Source: Circinella minor (lineage: Eukaryota; Mucoromycota; Mucoromycetes; Mucorales; Lichtheimiaceae). Taken from it: DNA of 45,601 nt. Position 1 is the first letter of the stretch. Every line of letters starts with the position of its first letter. A program made the position numbers and the translations under genes. Shown piece by piece: positions 12,340 through 23,012 of the stretch. The notes beneath the pieces are model-generated. The model saw nothing but the letters and a program-made list of their open reading frames with translations. It searched no databases and was not told where the DNA came from. The stretch lies in contig JAEPRB010000292.1 of the NCBI GenBank assembly GCA_016758965.1, positions 1 to 45,601 of the forward strand. Reading direction: 5' to 3'.

Positions 12340-13440
12340 TTGTGAAGACTAATTTACGCTTCCATATATCCCATACTTCGAACAGCGTCGAGGCTTCATA
12401 AAAGATGGCCAACCACTTCGAACAACATTATGTCGAACACTAAAACTTGTCCATGATGACTTATCACCATTTTACAAATATGAGATGTTAGCATTGTATA
12501 ACCGCCAAGCATACATATGAAAACCAAACAGTATTGAAACGAGTCACTGTGCTGAAAATGAGTCTCATGCCCCTTGGATTTTTGCTGCCTTCTTTCGTAA
12601 TAAAAAACAGCTTCAAAAGCAAGAATGCGCAAAACGAAATGTTGTATTACAACAACCAATCGATAGTACCAAAGTGAGTACTCAACGTGATTACTTGACA
12701 GTTGCTGATAGAAATGGCAATGTACGCTCTGAATATGGGAGTATTATTTTCATTTATGAGCATGAATTACCAGCTGTAGTAAGGGAACAGAAAATTATGA
12801 TGATAATTTATGTATCCACGCAGATACACCTTAGGACGTGCATGAATGTGTAAAACAACATTACAACTTGAAGATTTATATGAATATATCGGTCTTTAAG
12901 ATGCTGACGACATTATCTATTCATTCACAATAATGAACAACGCTACCCCACAAGGTTGAACAGGAGTTCTGGAAGAAGACACTACTCACCATCCAAGAAA
13001 GAAGCGTAGGTTTGAATCATTACTTCAACCTTCTACCAGACACGAGCTGTCGTTAAATCCAAACACAATAATGTTTTGTGATATTGATACATATATGGAA
13101 CTGATGTGGTATTGCTATTTGCCATGACACTGTATTAGTTCAACGCTTCTTGATTCGACAACCATATTTGATAATATGCTCAAAAAAACCTTGGAAATGA
13201 CACACACTTTACGTCGATGTGCTTCTAATCAAATAAAATTATTTATCTTTCAAAATATAACGAATTTGAAAGGAGGTCAAATGCACAACATTTGTGAACT
13301 CGCCATTCAATATATTCACAACAGTTCAAATATCATTTTATCATTAGACGACAGCGAACCAATGAATGACTCTACTATCATAAGAATATATGCTTTGATA
13401 ATGCTTAAACAGATCCATATTCAACATTTCGCCATATAAT
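12340..13440 (+). pseudogene. Decayed coding region of unknown family
   Basis: One frame stays protein-like over several hundred bases despite in-frame stops. From about 12,355 it reads YFEQRRGFIKDGQPLRTT, meets a TGA near 12,516, continues through HAPWIFAAFFRNKKQLQKQ and RDYLTVADRNGNVRSEYGS to a TAA near 12,852, and resumes with two more stops to about 13,128. A further open stretch at 13,176-13,439 (MLKKTLEMTHTLRRCASNQ onward) ends it. The length of the open pieces and their amino-acid composition suggest a former gene, not noise. I do not recognise the family. A former transposon protein is possible, because truncated copy A ends 520 bp upstream, but that is only inference. Confidence 0.5.
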
Positions 13441-14499
13441 ATAAATGAATCCATATACTTTAATCGGGGCAGATGTCTTCCAAATTCTTTGAAAAGCGTC
13501 TACATAAACTGAAGAAGAATTTATTTTATTACCATAATTCACACATTCATTATAAATAGTAAGACCACACATATTGATATATCTCACTGATAATAAGGAT
13601 ATCATATAAATAGAAATAGTATTATATTTAAATAAATTCCATTAATATAACAGACCTTTTTGTTAAAAAACGACAGGAACATATTATATACTAACATCTA
13701 ACCTTCCTCTTTTCCTTTTCATCCGCGACAACTCGTTTTCATACCCTAACGAAGCTGCAAATATTCCGTTTCTGAATGATATGCTATTGCAATTCATCAA
13801 CAACTATCGGCTTATTACCATGATATCATCCCTTGTAGCATTTATGGGTAAAAACTAAGACATACATACATCTAATGTTCATGATATCTTGCATATTATT
13901 CCGTTATTATACACGTAATCAATTCAATCGAAAAGAACAATAGCGTCAACAACAAATAAATAAGGAAGCATGATTATATATTCATATATAACGTTTGACT
14001 CTTTTGGATGCAGAGAGAGTAGAGTAAGAAAAGCTAAAACCAGTAATGGAAAAAAGTCCAACGAGACTAATGACAACTCTTTTTCTTATAGACAGAAAGA
14101 TTATACAAATATAAAGAAAGAAATGATTTTCTTGTTTTTGACGTTCGCCGGTATTTTTAATAACAGGAAATGAACAAAGTCAAAATAAGCACGGTTTTGG
14201 ATGATAAAAAAACGTAGCTTTTTCAAAGAGATAAACATAAAAATAATAGGGATGCATTGAAGAATGTAATAGTTATAGGTTGGGTTATATTTATGTATAT
14301 CGGAAAGACCAATAATCATTATTATTTATGTGTTAGACTATTTATATTGATACTAACTTAGGATAAGGGATGTATACTATCATAAAGGGTTGGGAAGAAT
14401 ATTTTAAAATTTGCTGAGTGAATTATGTTGCATCATTATTAACGCGGTTTTTGCTCCAGTTCTTTCTTTTGTTCTCTATTCTTTCTTCATCTTACCCTT
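13441..14499. other. Spacer before the F-box-like gene, with a possible coding remnant
   Basis: Mostly AT-rich. At 13,690-13,857 (+) a frame without an ATG reads RDNSFSYPNEAANIPFLNDM and onward to a stop; it looks protein-like and may belong to the preceding pseudogene. The 150 bp before 14,500 are pyrimidine-rich, as expected of a promoter and leader. Confidence 0.35.
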
Positions 14500-16300
14500 A
14501 TGTCCAAAGCATTACTAGAATTTGGCTTGACTACTTACGACCAACCTCATCGAGTTTGGCCTTTACCATATGAATTAACTTTTCTGATTTATGAAAAACT
14601 TTTTACTTTCCATGATCGAGTTGAATTTATGAAGACTTGCAGATATTTCTGGGTCTCGTGTTTAGCGCGGGTGCCAAGAAACCTTGCTGTTACCTTCAGC
14701 AGTGGTGAAATCCGAACATTTTCTCTAAAGCATCGACCATCATGCTCTTTGTATCTTGGATTCGAAATTGTTGGTTCTATAATTATCAGTTATCAAGATC
14801 TTGCACGGCCAATATCAAATATTGAACTTATTCGTTTTCTGAAACAATTTCGACAAATAAATGACATCACCTTTTCTTATGGCGCAGTTCTTCAACAGAA
14901 TGTTGCTGGACTTCAGAAGTTTTTGTTGAAACGCAATTCAGATACCAAAATTACGTTTGAAAATCTACATTACTCTACTGATAATAATGACGAACAGCCA
15001 AGGTTTATCACCAGTACTGGTACTGATGATATTTCTTTGTCAAGACCGTTGAAACGAACTTACCATGACGCATACGCTTCTCCCCCACCTTTACGAGAAG
15101 AATATAAGAAACAGAAGCTTGATTTAATCGAATTGGGTAAGTATAATAGTAGTAGGATTAAAAAAATATTATAAGACTCGGAACTGATAATGTCAAATGA
15201 ATTCTTTAACATATTTGTTTTTAGGACTGTTAACTCCTCGCAATCATCCTGTACATACTTTAATCAAATTGCCGAGAGCATTGGATTATTTGTTCTCTGC
15301 TGACACAGCTTATAATATAATGGTTGATACATTTGACTCTTCTCCTTTATTAGAAAGAAATGGAAAAAATAATCATCACAAAGTCGCCTGTGAACTTGTT
15401 ACACAATATGCGAAACGATTTGTGGAAATGGTCATTCTTGGTAATCTAAGCTGGATATGCGTAACACAATTTGAGGTATATTGGACGAACCTTAAACATG
15501 TGGATGATTGTGCACTTCGACGATTGATCAATAACGATTCCGGTCCGAAAGTTGTGGTAGTGGAATGCCGAGACTTTAGTAACCCATACTACCAGCTCGT
15601 TGTACGATGCGATGAGCTTGAATTATTGGCAACAGGAGGTTACTATGGCTCAAAAGGTGATAGACGAAGAAGAGCATTTCTTGGTAGTTCACTTCCGTTA
15701 GACATGGCAACTCAATTGATGAATGATAGTGGATACATTGTCACGGTGCCTTCTGGTGGTGCTGATTCCGTACAATCAGTAAGGATGTTGCGCGATTATG
15801 GCAAAAAGAATGCATCGAACCCGTGGTCTTTCGAATCCCTACAATTTGCCAAAGGTGGATTTCGCGCGTCTCATGCCTTGGAATACGACCAACTACCATC
15901 TCGACAAAATGCAAAAAACGCAACTACTGCAGACTTGACAAGTTTATTATTACGAATCACATGTAGCAGGGTGTATACTATAAGAGACCAACAAAATGCA
16001 ATCGAGCTACTTCTCAAAACCAAGGAAGGCCAAATAGCGATCAAGAAAGTTAAAGGTGCTGGACATACAATCAAATCTATCTATGCTACCATGCATTCCC
16101 GCTCAACAACTAGCAAGAACATGCTAACAATATGTTCTATATTCAAATCATTCGAGCAAGAGCTAAAAAATAAAGAAGAAGTCGAAATAACTTTTATTGT
16201 CATATCAGCAAAAAATGACATGATTAACTTGTATAATAATTGTTTGGCCAGATACTTAAAGGAGGAGAACGTTAAGACATTGGAGCGTTTTAAAGGATAA
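14500..16300 (+). CDS. F-box-like protein
   Basis: Two exons, 14,500-15,136 and 15,225-16,300, joined by an 88-bp GT-AG intron with matching phase, encode 570 residues without interruption. Residues 21-58 (PLPYELTFLIYEKLFTFHDR then VEFMKTCRYFWVSCLARVP) resemble an F-box: a Leu-Pro entry, alternating hydrophobic helix positions and the late Cys-Arg-x-Trp-type segment. F-box proteins act as substrate receptors of SCF ubiquitin ligases by binding Skp1. The rest has no recognisable LRR, WD or Kelch repeat. A Lys/Arg-rich segment near 195-212, just before the intron, could be a nuclear signal. Large families of such F-box-like proteins are common in Mucoromycota. A pyrimidine-rich leader precedes the start. 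The substrate is unknown, and the F-box call rests on a short weakly conserved motif. Confidence 0.75.
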
Positions 16301-17143
16301 AAAAAATATGTATATTATAGTTTGTATATATTTCCTCCCCTCTCAAACAACAACTTTTCAATGATTAATATGTAGTCTACAATGAAAAATATACCTGATC
16401 ATACTCCTTTCCTCCTTTTCTTCTTACATATCATGAATATTTTCCCAATATATGTACATTCTTATACAAATATACACACCATCTTCTATTTTGTTAATCT
16501 CACGTTTCATGAATAAGTTTTGAAAGGCTAGAAGAAGAAATCTTACCTTATTATTACAAATAAAAATTCTCTTCTTTTACTATTCAATTATGATGGTTAA
16601 TGGGAAAAAAAGGCAAAAAACAAGAGAAAGAAATATGAATGAAGTGGTACGATATTCATTGTCGTTGTATATTTATACGGAGTAGATTCATATCATACTT
16701 TAGCGACTTGATAAAGCGAGATATCATAATTCAACAAGAACATAGAATTGGCTGTGAAGCAGTACTACTAGTACTTATAAGTAAAACAAAATGCGTGTAA
16801 AAGAATGAGCTATTTTTCTTTTGTACTGTGATAACACCTTATTATATTGCTACATATCATACGTATTTATTAAAATAAAAAGAAATATAAAAATTCTGAG
16901 TAAAAGACTTGAGGAATAAGTAAAGCTATATCACTAACTTATTCAATAAAAAGAAAAATAAATAAAAGGGCAAATTTAACCGATCAAATAGTCGGAAAAG
17001 AAATTATTTCAAAAATGAAAGAGAGCGAACTGATTGTTATCAATTGTCGTTTCAAGGAAAGGAAGGGGCTATCTTTTTTATAATAATTATTTGATTATCT
17101 AACTTCTTAATTTAAATCTTACTTTAGGTGAAAATGAACGTAA
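16301..17143. other. AT-rich intergenic DNA
   Basis: The 3' flank of the F-box-like gene followed by about 800 bp without open frames of note. I see no RNA gene or structured repeat here. Confidence 0.5.
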
Positions 17144-17313
17144 TACAGAGGATCTCCGTTAATTTTATATCCGTTAATTTTCACATCACATTAACTTCAC
17201 CAAAAACCAAGGAATGGTAAAAGTAACATAATAAAATTTTCATATCCACTTTTATTTCACAAAAAAAAAAAAAATGGAAAATGGCCCTATGAAATTGCCG
17301 CGGATTCTCTGTA
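17144..17313. mobile_element. Tc1/mariner-type MITE with TA target duplication
   Basis: A 166-bp segment (17,146-17,311) is bounded by imperfect terminal inverted repeats, CAGAGGATC at the left and the complement of GATTCTCTG at the right, each flanked by TA. The inside is AT-rich and non-coding. TA duplication plus short inverted ends is the signature of Tc1/mariner elements; the size marks it as a non-autonomous derivative. Confidence 0.6.
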
Positions 17314-18900
17314 TTAGGTAAAATTAAATACAATTTCAGGTGAAAACGAATCTGGTTACGAGTAAAGATAAATCTTATTGGATAGAGGTAAACTTAATTA
17401 CTACTTATTGTAAAACTTCTGGTATTTATTTAAGCCAAGAAAAATAATTGTGATAGTAATGATAATAATAACAAAGATATAATAGAGCAGGGGAAAAGAA
17501 AAAAAAAGAAGGTAACAATATATTTAACACATATTGCTCATAATGAAATGTAACTATAAAATTTTACAAATAGATATTAGGAATATATTTCTTTTAAAAG
17601 ATGACTATGTATAAAGATCATTCCATCCAATAAGTCAACTTTTAAAAAGTGTTTTCCTTGTTCGTGATACGCTAATTAATATATATACTCATGGATGCAG
17701 GCTCTCTAGTTTCTCAGTTTGCAAATAAATATGTATGATAACTATTATGATATTAATGGATGGTGATCGATGATGTTGTTCATGGCTGCTACAGCATTTC
17801 AATATTATGAAACGGCTTATATAATAAATATAATATATATCAATAATGTCTGTTTTTTAACCCTACATTTATAAAGCAAGATGATAAAGTGACTGATTAA
17901 TCAACTGGTTTCATTGTCTTGTAATTGACCACGACCTTTGGCTATTTGCCTGCTATAACATAATGCTGCTGCTCGATTCCCTCTTCTGTTTCTTTACCTT
18001 TTGTTTTTTCTAGTAGTTCATATAAATAATTTAACACATGTTCTGATTTTGGGGTTATTAATAATACGTTTCAGACAGTGAATGTATGCTGATTTTATGG
18101 TAGACGCGCTCTTTTTTTCACAGCAGCCGCTATTTTGAATATAGAATTTTAATTATTTAAAGTCTCAATTTGAGGCAACGTTGTTATTGGAGTATATAAG
18201 ATGTTGATTTGTTAAATTCCAGTTTATGTTGTAGCTGCCAATCAGAATCTGAGCTGCATGACATGAAGCTCATTTGCTTGTTAATTACATTTCACATTTG
18301 ATATCCATAACCAGAAATACTATAAACTATCTAAATATGTACTTAACGTTGTTGGTCTTTAATAATTGATTTAATGTCGTTTACATTTTTTTGCGTATTT
18401 TGACAAGATCGCTTCTCTGGTCGTTGTTCTTCTGCATCCAGCTTAAATTCTGCTACGAATACTATCTATCCTTTACATAGATTAGTTTGCACATGCTATA
18501 TATAATCAGGTATGATATATTTTTGGACCTCTCACTGAGCCCAACGTTTTTTCTGGGGACAGAGTAAAGTTAGCACACAAAGACTAATTTGTGTATTTGA
18601 AGTTAAGGCTTTTATATCAGTGATAAGCTTATCAAATAAAATGTTATTCAACATCAAAGGAAAGAAGGTAATATTAAGGAGTGGAGGGCCAGTACATCAT
18701 ATATAAATGAGTCTTTTCCTCATTTACTGTATTATCTTGATTTTTGCATAAAGCGTTCGCCACACATTGTACCACTCGCTTACCAATTGTCAGTGTAAAA
18801 CGGTTTAACGATTTCTTCAAGTATTTTCTGTCAGAATATTTCATGATAGGTGACATTTTTTGTAATAAGGCGATGAGCTTGCCTATCCTAATCAGACATT
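17314..18900. other. AT-rich intergenic DNA
   Basis: About 1.6 kb with no supported gene. A minus-strand open frame at 18,674-18,856 has protein-like composition and lies just downstream of the helicase remnant, so it may be its degraded tail; I could not align it to a motif. Confidence 0.4.
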
Positions 18901-18904
18901 ATAA

Positions 18905-19560
18905 ACAAATTTCTGTAATCTGTAAGGCGTGGAAATGCTGATCATGCAAAAACATTTGATCAGGAAGATAAACACCGACATGTGTAATGGTTGACCTTGC
19001 GATTGATTTACACTAAGACAGAAAGCAAGTTTAAGTGGAAATTAATCTCGAGATTTACTTCACGTGGTAACCCAGAAGATTGTGAAGAGCTGATAAGTTT
19101 AATACGTTGTAGATGGACACGATTGTCAGCATGAATTCCACTTGTGATTCTGGCCCATATGAGGTGTGAATGCAGGTTTCTGGAAATTAATTTTGTTTCG
19201 TTACAAAGACCTTCTACTGGATTCAAGAATAACAGGCTGGTTAAATTCTGGAAGGAGTCAATGGAGTGAAAATTTTATTAAATTTTAAAAAAAAGTAGCT
19301 ATACTGAATAGATAACATATAATATTTAATATAGCGGAAACGTAGAAAATCAACTTGCAAATGTTCGCATGAATTACGGAAGCTATCTTCTCTTTTTAAC
19401 AGATGTGTATTAACTATGTAAAATAGACAATGTGTTATTTAAAAACTCGGCAGAAGTTTGATTTGTAACCTGAAACTCAATCATTGGCGGCACCATTAAT
19501 AAAGTCGACCATAGGAGTTCTTGCTGAAAATATTGTTCTTCAGCCAAAATGTTGTAGATT
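18905..19560 (-). pseudogene. Decayed Pif1/Helitron-type helicase remnant
   Basis: Read on the minus strand, pieces in different frames line up in order with the C-terminal part of Helitron/Pif1 helicases. Near 19,540-19,480 is RTIFSARTPMVDFIN (family: LxPRNxxVdxiN). At 19,226-19,008 comes NPVEGLCNETKLISRNLHSH followed by a G-hADNRV-LQRI-LI pattern (family: NPxxGLCNGTRLI and GxRVxlPRI). At 19,023-18,965 is CLSVNQSQGQPLHMSV, matching the motif VI region (TINKSQGQTL). Near 18,960 a DQMFLHDQHFHAL stretch fits FSHGQLYVALSR. Frameshifts separate the pieces, and the Walker motifs are not seen. Helitron origin is favoured over the cellular PIF1 gene because the copy is decayed and lies in repeat-rich DNA. 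Confidence 0.7.
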
Positions 19561-20012
19561 AACTATTATATTGCTATTCCTTTGTATAACAGCGTTTCCG
19601 ATCAAGAACAAAAGTATAGTCTGAAGTTACCGAGTGAAGCTCATTACGAATCCGATGCCCAATAATGATATAGAATATCATAGTTGTGGAAAAGAATTTT
19701 TACTATGATAAGAAAACCACAAATACGGATCTGGAAAGACACATTTAATAGATTATTGCATAAAACTTAGAATATAAACCAAGCCGCACACTGCCTTTCG
19801 ATTGATGGTAAAAGCACTACAATTTTCATAGTAGTAATAGGTCGAAACAAAAACCCTTTCCGCAGACAGCTTTTTTATATTAATTTCCAGCAATCAATGT
19901 TTTTATATCGGAATAGCTGACAATTAGTTTTAAAATACAGTGAGCAAATGAAAAGCAAAAAAATAGGGAAATTTCTGAAAGTTCAACTATATTAATATTC
20001 TAGTTTTTGGAT
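19561..20012. other. AT-rich spacer
   Basis: No supported feature. It may contain further decayed helicase sequence upstream on the minus strand, but I found no clear motif. Confidence 0.35.
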
Positions 20013-20145
20013 ATGAGCGGTTAAACAAGCGCTATTGGTGTTGATAACGCTGTTACTATAATTTATATGGTCTAAAAAATTGGTCGATAACTGTTTATTT
20101 GTGGGGTGTCCGTAAGCAAAATATGGAGTGTCCGTAGCAATTCCC
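20013..20145. mobile_element. Single end of the Mutator-like MITE family
   Basis: The reverse complement of this 133-bp segment matches the left end of the complete element at 34,746-35,208. It includes the terminal GGGAATTGCTACGG, both CACCCC-type subterminal motifs and the following stretch through AGCGCTTGTTTA. The similarity stops abruptly at about 20,013 and no opposite terminus is visible upstream, so this is a truncated copy. Confidence 0.75.
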
Positions 20146-20344
20146 TTCTATTAAATAAAAATTAGTTACAAAGAAAAGATTCGATTACTGCATTGACTGA
20201 AAAAAATCTCGTTATGGTAGTGACCGCTAGTGCACAAAAGAAAAAAGAAGGGAGTAATCGGTCTGTAAAAATGTAGTAAAGAAAAGAAAAATAGAATTAA
20301 ATAAATATATAAAGAAATAATTAGAGGGTATATGGATGGAGAGC

Positions 20345-20345
<1 letters not shown>

Positions 20346-20372
<27 letters not shown>
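20346..20372. repeat. (TA)n microsatellite
   Basis: An uninterrupted run of about 13 TA dinucleotides. Confidence 0.9.
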
Positions 20373-20375
<3 letters not shown>

Positions 20376-21479
20376 AATACTGGATGGTGTTAACTCTGCA
20401 AATACAGTAGTATTTTTTTGGATCAGATTCATCCTCATTGTAATCATTACAGGATGACTTAGATGGTCGATTTCTTAGAGAGAACGTATCAAAGCAGGCC
20501 ATCTCGCCTACAAACCCACAGTTTGTCAACTTGTTGCTCGTTATGAGGATGATACGACTAATTTACAGCGGTACGAATTTGTATAAGCCTTAATTGCATT
20601 TGAAATTAACTTCTTTTTTGCGTGTGTTTTCATTGATGAGGTGAGAGTCAATAGAAATATGTACCGCTCTTAGGATTGACCCGACGTTGGAACACCATGT
20701 AAATCACTGTAGAAGGAAAGGGACTGAATATTGACATATTGAGAGCTACTACTGCTCACACTGTCATTGCGTTGTCTAGAGGAGACGTTTGTGCAACAAC
20801 TAAGGAAATAAAAGCTGATGATGGCCTGGCACCCAAAATGAAACAACTTGTGGCAATTTCATGGAATTTATCGAACGAGTACTTACCAATATTAAAGCCT
20901 AGGGTTTCCTGTATCAATATATTGCTATGGACAATGCTTACTCTTTTTTATATATCCTCAACAAGCCAAATTCACAATCAGCATTATCCCAACAAATCAG
21001 CTATCTCAAAGACAAATTGTCAATAGTATGCTAATTGCTGAAAGAACTTATGCACATCAACATCCAACATCCAACATCCAACCGACTACAATACTACGAC
21101 CCTAACTCTAATCAAGACTTTTAAATAAACCAATCCCCCTCCTTTTGAACAAAATTAGGCAACTACAACGATTTTCTTTTCTTTTCTTTCTTCTTCAAAA
21201 GCATCCTTTCCATTAGGATCTTTGAAAAATATATAGCTTTTTATAAAAGAGCCCTTGCTAAATGCTATACCATTCACAAATTCTGCTTCATTACAATGTA
21301 AATTCGTAGAACCTTAGTTACTTTTTTTTTATTTGTCCCATATTTTCTTTATCATTATTTTCTAAGTATTTTTTAAACCAATAATTTATAAATTACATCT
21401 ATAATACTTATTGTAGCTCTGTTTCCTTATTGCTATGATCATTTCTCTGTACCCCAACAGGATTCTTACTTTCCTTTTC
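20373..21479. other. Intergenic DNA with unassigned open frames
   Basis: A minus-strand frame near 20,390-20,530 reads NDYNEDESDPKKYYCICRVN at its end, and a plus-strand frame runs from 20,739 to 21,026. Both have somewhat protein-like composition but no recognisable motif, no splice partners and no start context. I treat them as possible decayed coding sequence and do not call genes. Confidence 0.3.
21056..21081. repeat. Short CATCCAAC tandem repeat
   Basis: Three consecutive copies of an 8-bp unit, CATCCAAC, preceded by a variant copy. Confidence 0.8.
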
Positions 21480-21840
21480 ACAAATAATGAACCGTCTCGA
21501 ACAAAAATGCCAAATATAACAATGCGTTCAAAAGGGACATTAAACAAAACAATAGATTCTCACCGTACAATACAAAACCATCCTTTTTCCTTTAGCTCCC
21601 TTCATTACTTTGCAAGTTAACTCTTTATATATATATATATATGAATATTATCATTATTGATACCTTTTTCTTTACTCTTTTGCATTTTCCTTGTATCCCA
21701 ACCAGGGTTTTTTTTCAAATCTTTATGATTTTGTTATCGGCTCCAAACAAATATGTCAGACCTAACGATGTGTTCAAAGGAGACGTTAATAAAACAAGTT
21801 TTTTTCATCGTTCAATGCAAAATATGGGAAAGGCGGTTTT
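21480..21840 (+). repeat. Two diverged direct repeats of about 100 bp
   Basis: Segments near 21,485-21,585 and 21,738-21,838 align over their length: an AACAAAnATGnCA core, then nCAATGnGTTCAAA, GGGACATTAA against GGAGACGTTAA, and a CACCGTACAATACAAAA against CATCGTTCAATGCAAAA block. Substitutions are numerous, so the duplication is old. It may be a duplicated exon of a lost gene or a repeat unit; neither can be shown. Confidence 0.5.
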
Positions 21841-22155
21841 GATCCAAAAGGTGTTACAATTTTGATCATATTCTTGTGGCTCCTTAAGTTTACGAGTTTG
21901 TAAGTTTTTGAAACACTCGTTAAGAATTGGAGCTTCAAAATAACAAAACTATTTGTACATCGCATTCCGCAGCAAGTCTCACATTAGTTTTATACAAACT
22001 ATTTGTGGGATTACGTTTTATTACAAAACAGAAAATGCGACAAAAAACAAAACTTAGAATATAATAGATTAGCTTTATTGTTTATAAATCAGTATATAAA
22101 TCTTCTCCTTGAAGACTTGCCAAACAACTTATGCATGACATAGTGACTTCGGGGA

Positions 22156-22334
22156 GTTGCTCGTTATTGCAGGTCATAAAGACGCACAATGATGAGTAAA
22201 GAATGTTCGGGCTGCGGGCTCGAACACGGCCCAAGTCCAGCGTGAACAGGTTGTTCTGTATTCCAGGCCATGAAGGCGTAGAATGGCGAACGGTCGTTCT
22301 GTGTTCCAGGCCATGAAGGCGTAGATCGGTGAAC
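22156..22334. repeat. GC-richer tandem repeat, 43-bp period
   Basis: Two adjacent near-identical units at 22,250-22,292 and 22,293-22,334 share the core TTCCAGGCCATGAAGGCGTA. A third, diverged unit begins at 22,156 (core TTGCAGGTCATAAAGACGCA) and is separated from the others by about 50 bp of GC-rich sequence. A short piece of the core (GTCGTTCCAGGCC) recurs at 22,452. Base composition stands out from the AT-rich surroundings. Confidence 0.75.
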
Positions 22335-22472
22335 TTTTGTTTTTAAAGAAAAGGAGGGTTATTCATTTTTTATTTGCAATAGGTTATATCCGGAGTATGA
22401 AATAGACAAAATACCGACCCACTAAAAAATCATCGCGCACAAGAAAAGCAAGTCGTTCCAGGCCGAAAAATG

Positions 22473-23012
22473 CGAATGACAACCTTGTGATTACAGTAGA
22501 AATGATATGTTTATTAAAACAACACGTATTTAAGAGTACACTTTATAAATACTCAATATAATATATCAGCATATATTACAATTCATCGGGATCTGATGTC
22601 ATCAAATAATGATAGCAACGATACCTAATATTACATATACCGCCATGAAATCTTTAGCATACAAATCTTCAATGAAAAGAAAGAAATAGTAAACTATTAT
22701 AAAGCACTTGATATGTGCCCAAAATGTTGAGACTCTTGGAGTGCCAGTAGATTACTATTATACAATAGTGCTTTAATACACAATGTAGCAGAGCTATAAA
22801 AAAAGTTTCACAAAAATTAATCACATTATATTTTCATTTAATAAATGTTTGTTACAACTCATATATGTTATTAATGATGTATCAAATCATACGCTTTATT
22901 ACTATTACTATTTTTGATATTAGAGTGACTATGTATAGCAGAGTTTTTTGTAAATCGAAAAAAGGAAAAGCTATAAAAAATACTATAATTTCTTAGTGAT
23001 AATGCTTATGCT
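22473..23012 (-). other. 3' region shared by copies A and B
   Basis: 540 bp downstream of the stop codon, conserved at high identity with 10,381-10,923. It is AT-rich and non-coding. Because it is kept in both copies up to the same base, it probably belongs to the duplicated unit and contains the gene's 3' UTR. Confidence 0.6.

Noticed and set aside
12200..12659. Minus-strand open frames of 70 and 87 residues
   Set aside because: The plus-strand frame over the same region is more protein-like and continues across several hundred bases; these are its shadows.
15741..16074. Minus-strand open frames inside the F-box-like gene
   Set aside because: Antisense shadows of the long plus-strand exon.
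20166..20529. Minus-strand frames across the TA microsatellite
   Set aside because: Half of each is translated simple repeat (Tyr-Ile runs).
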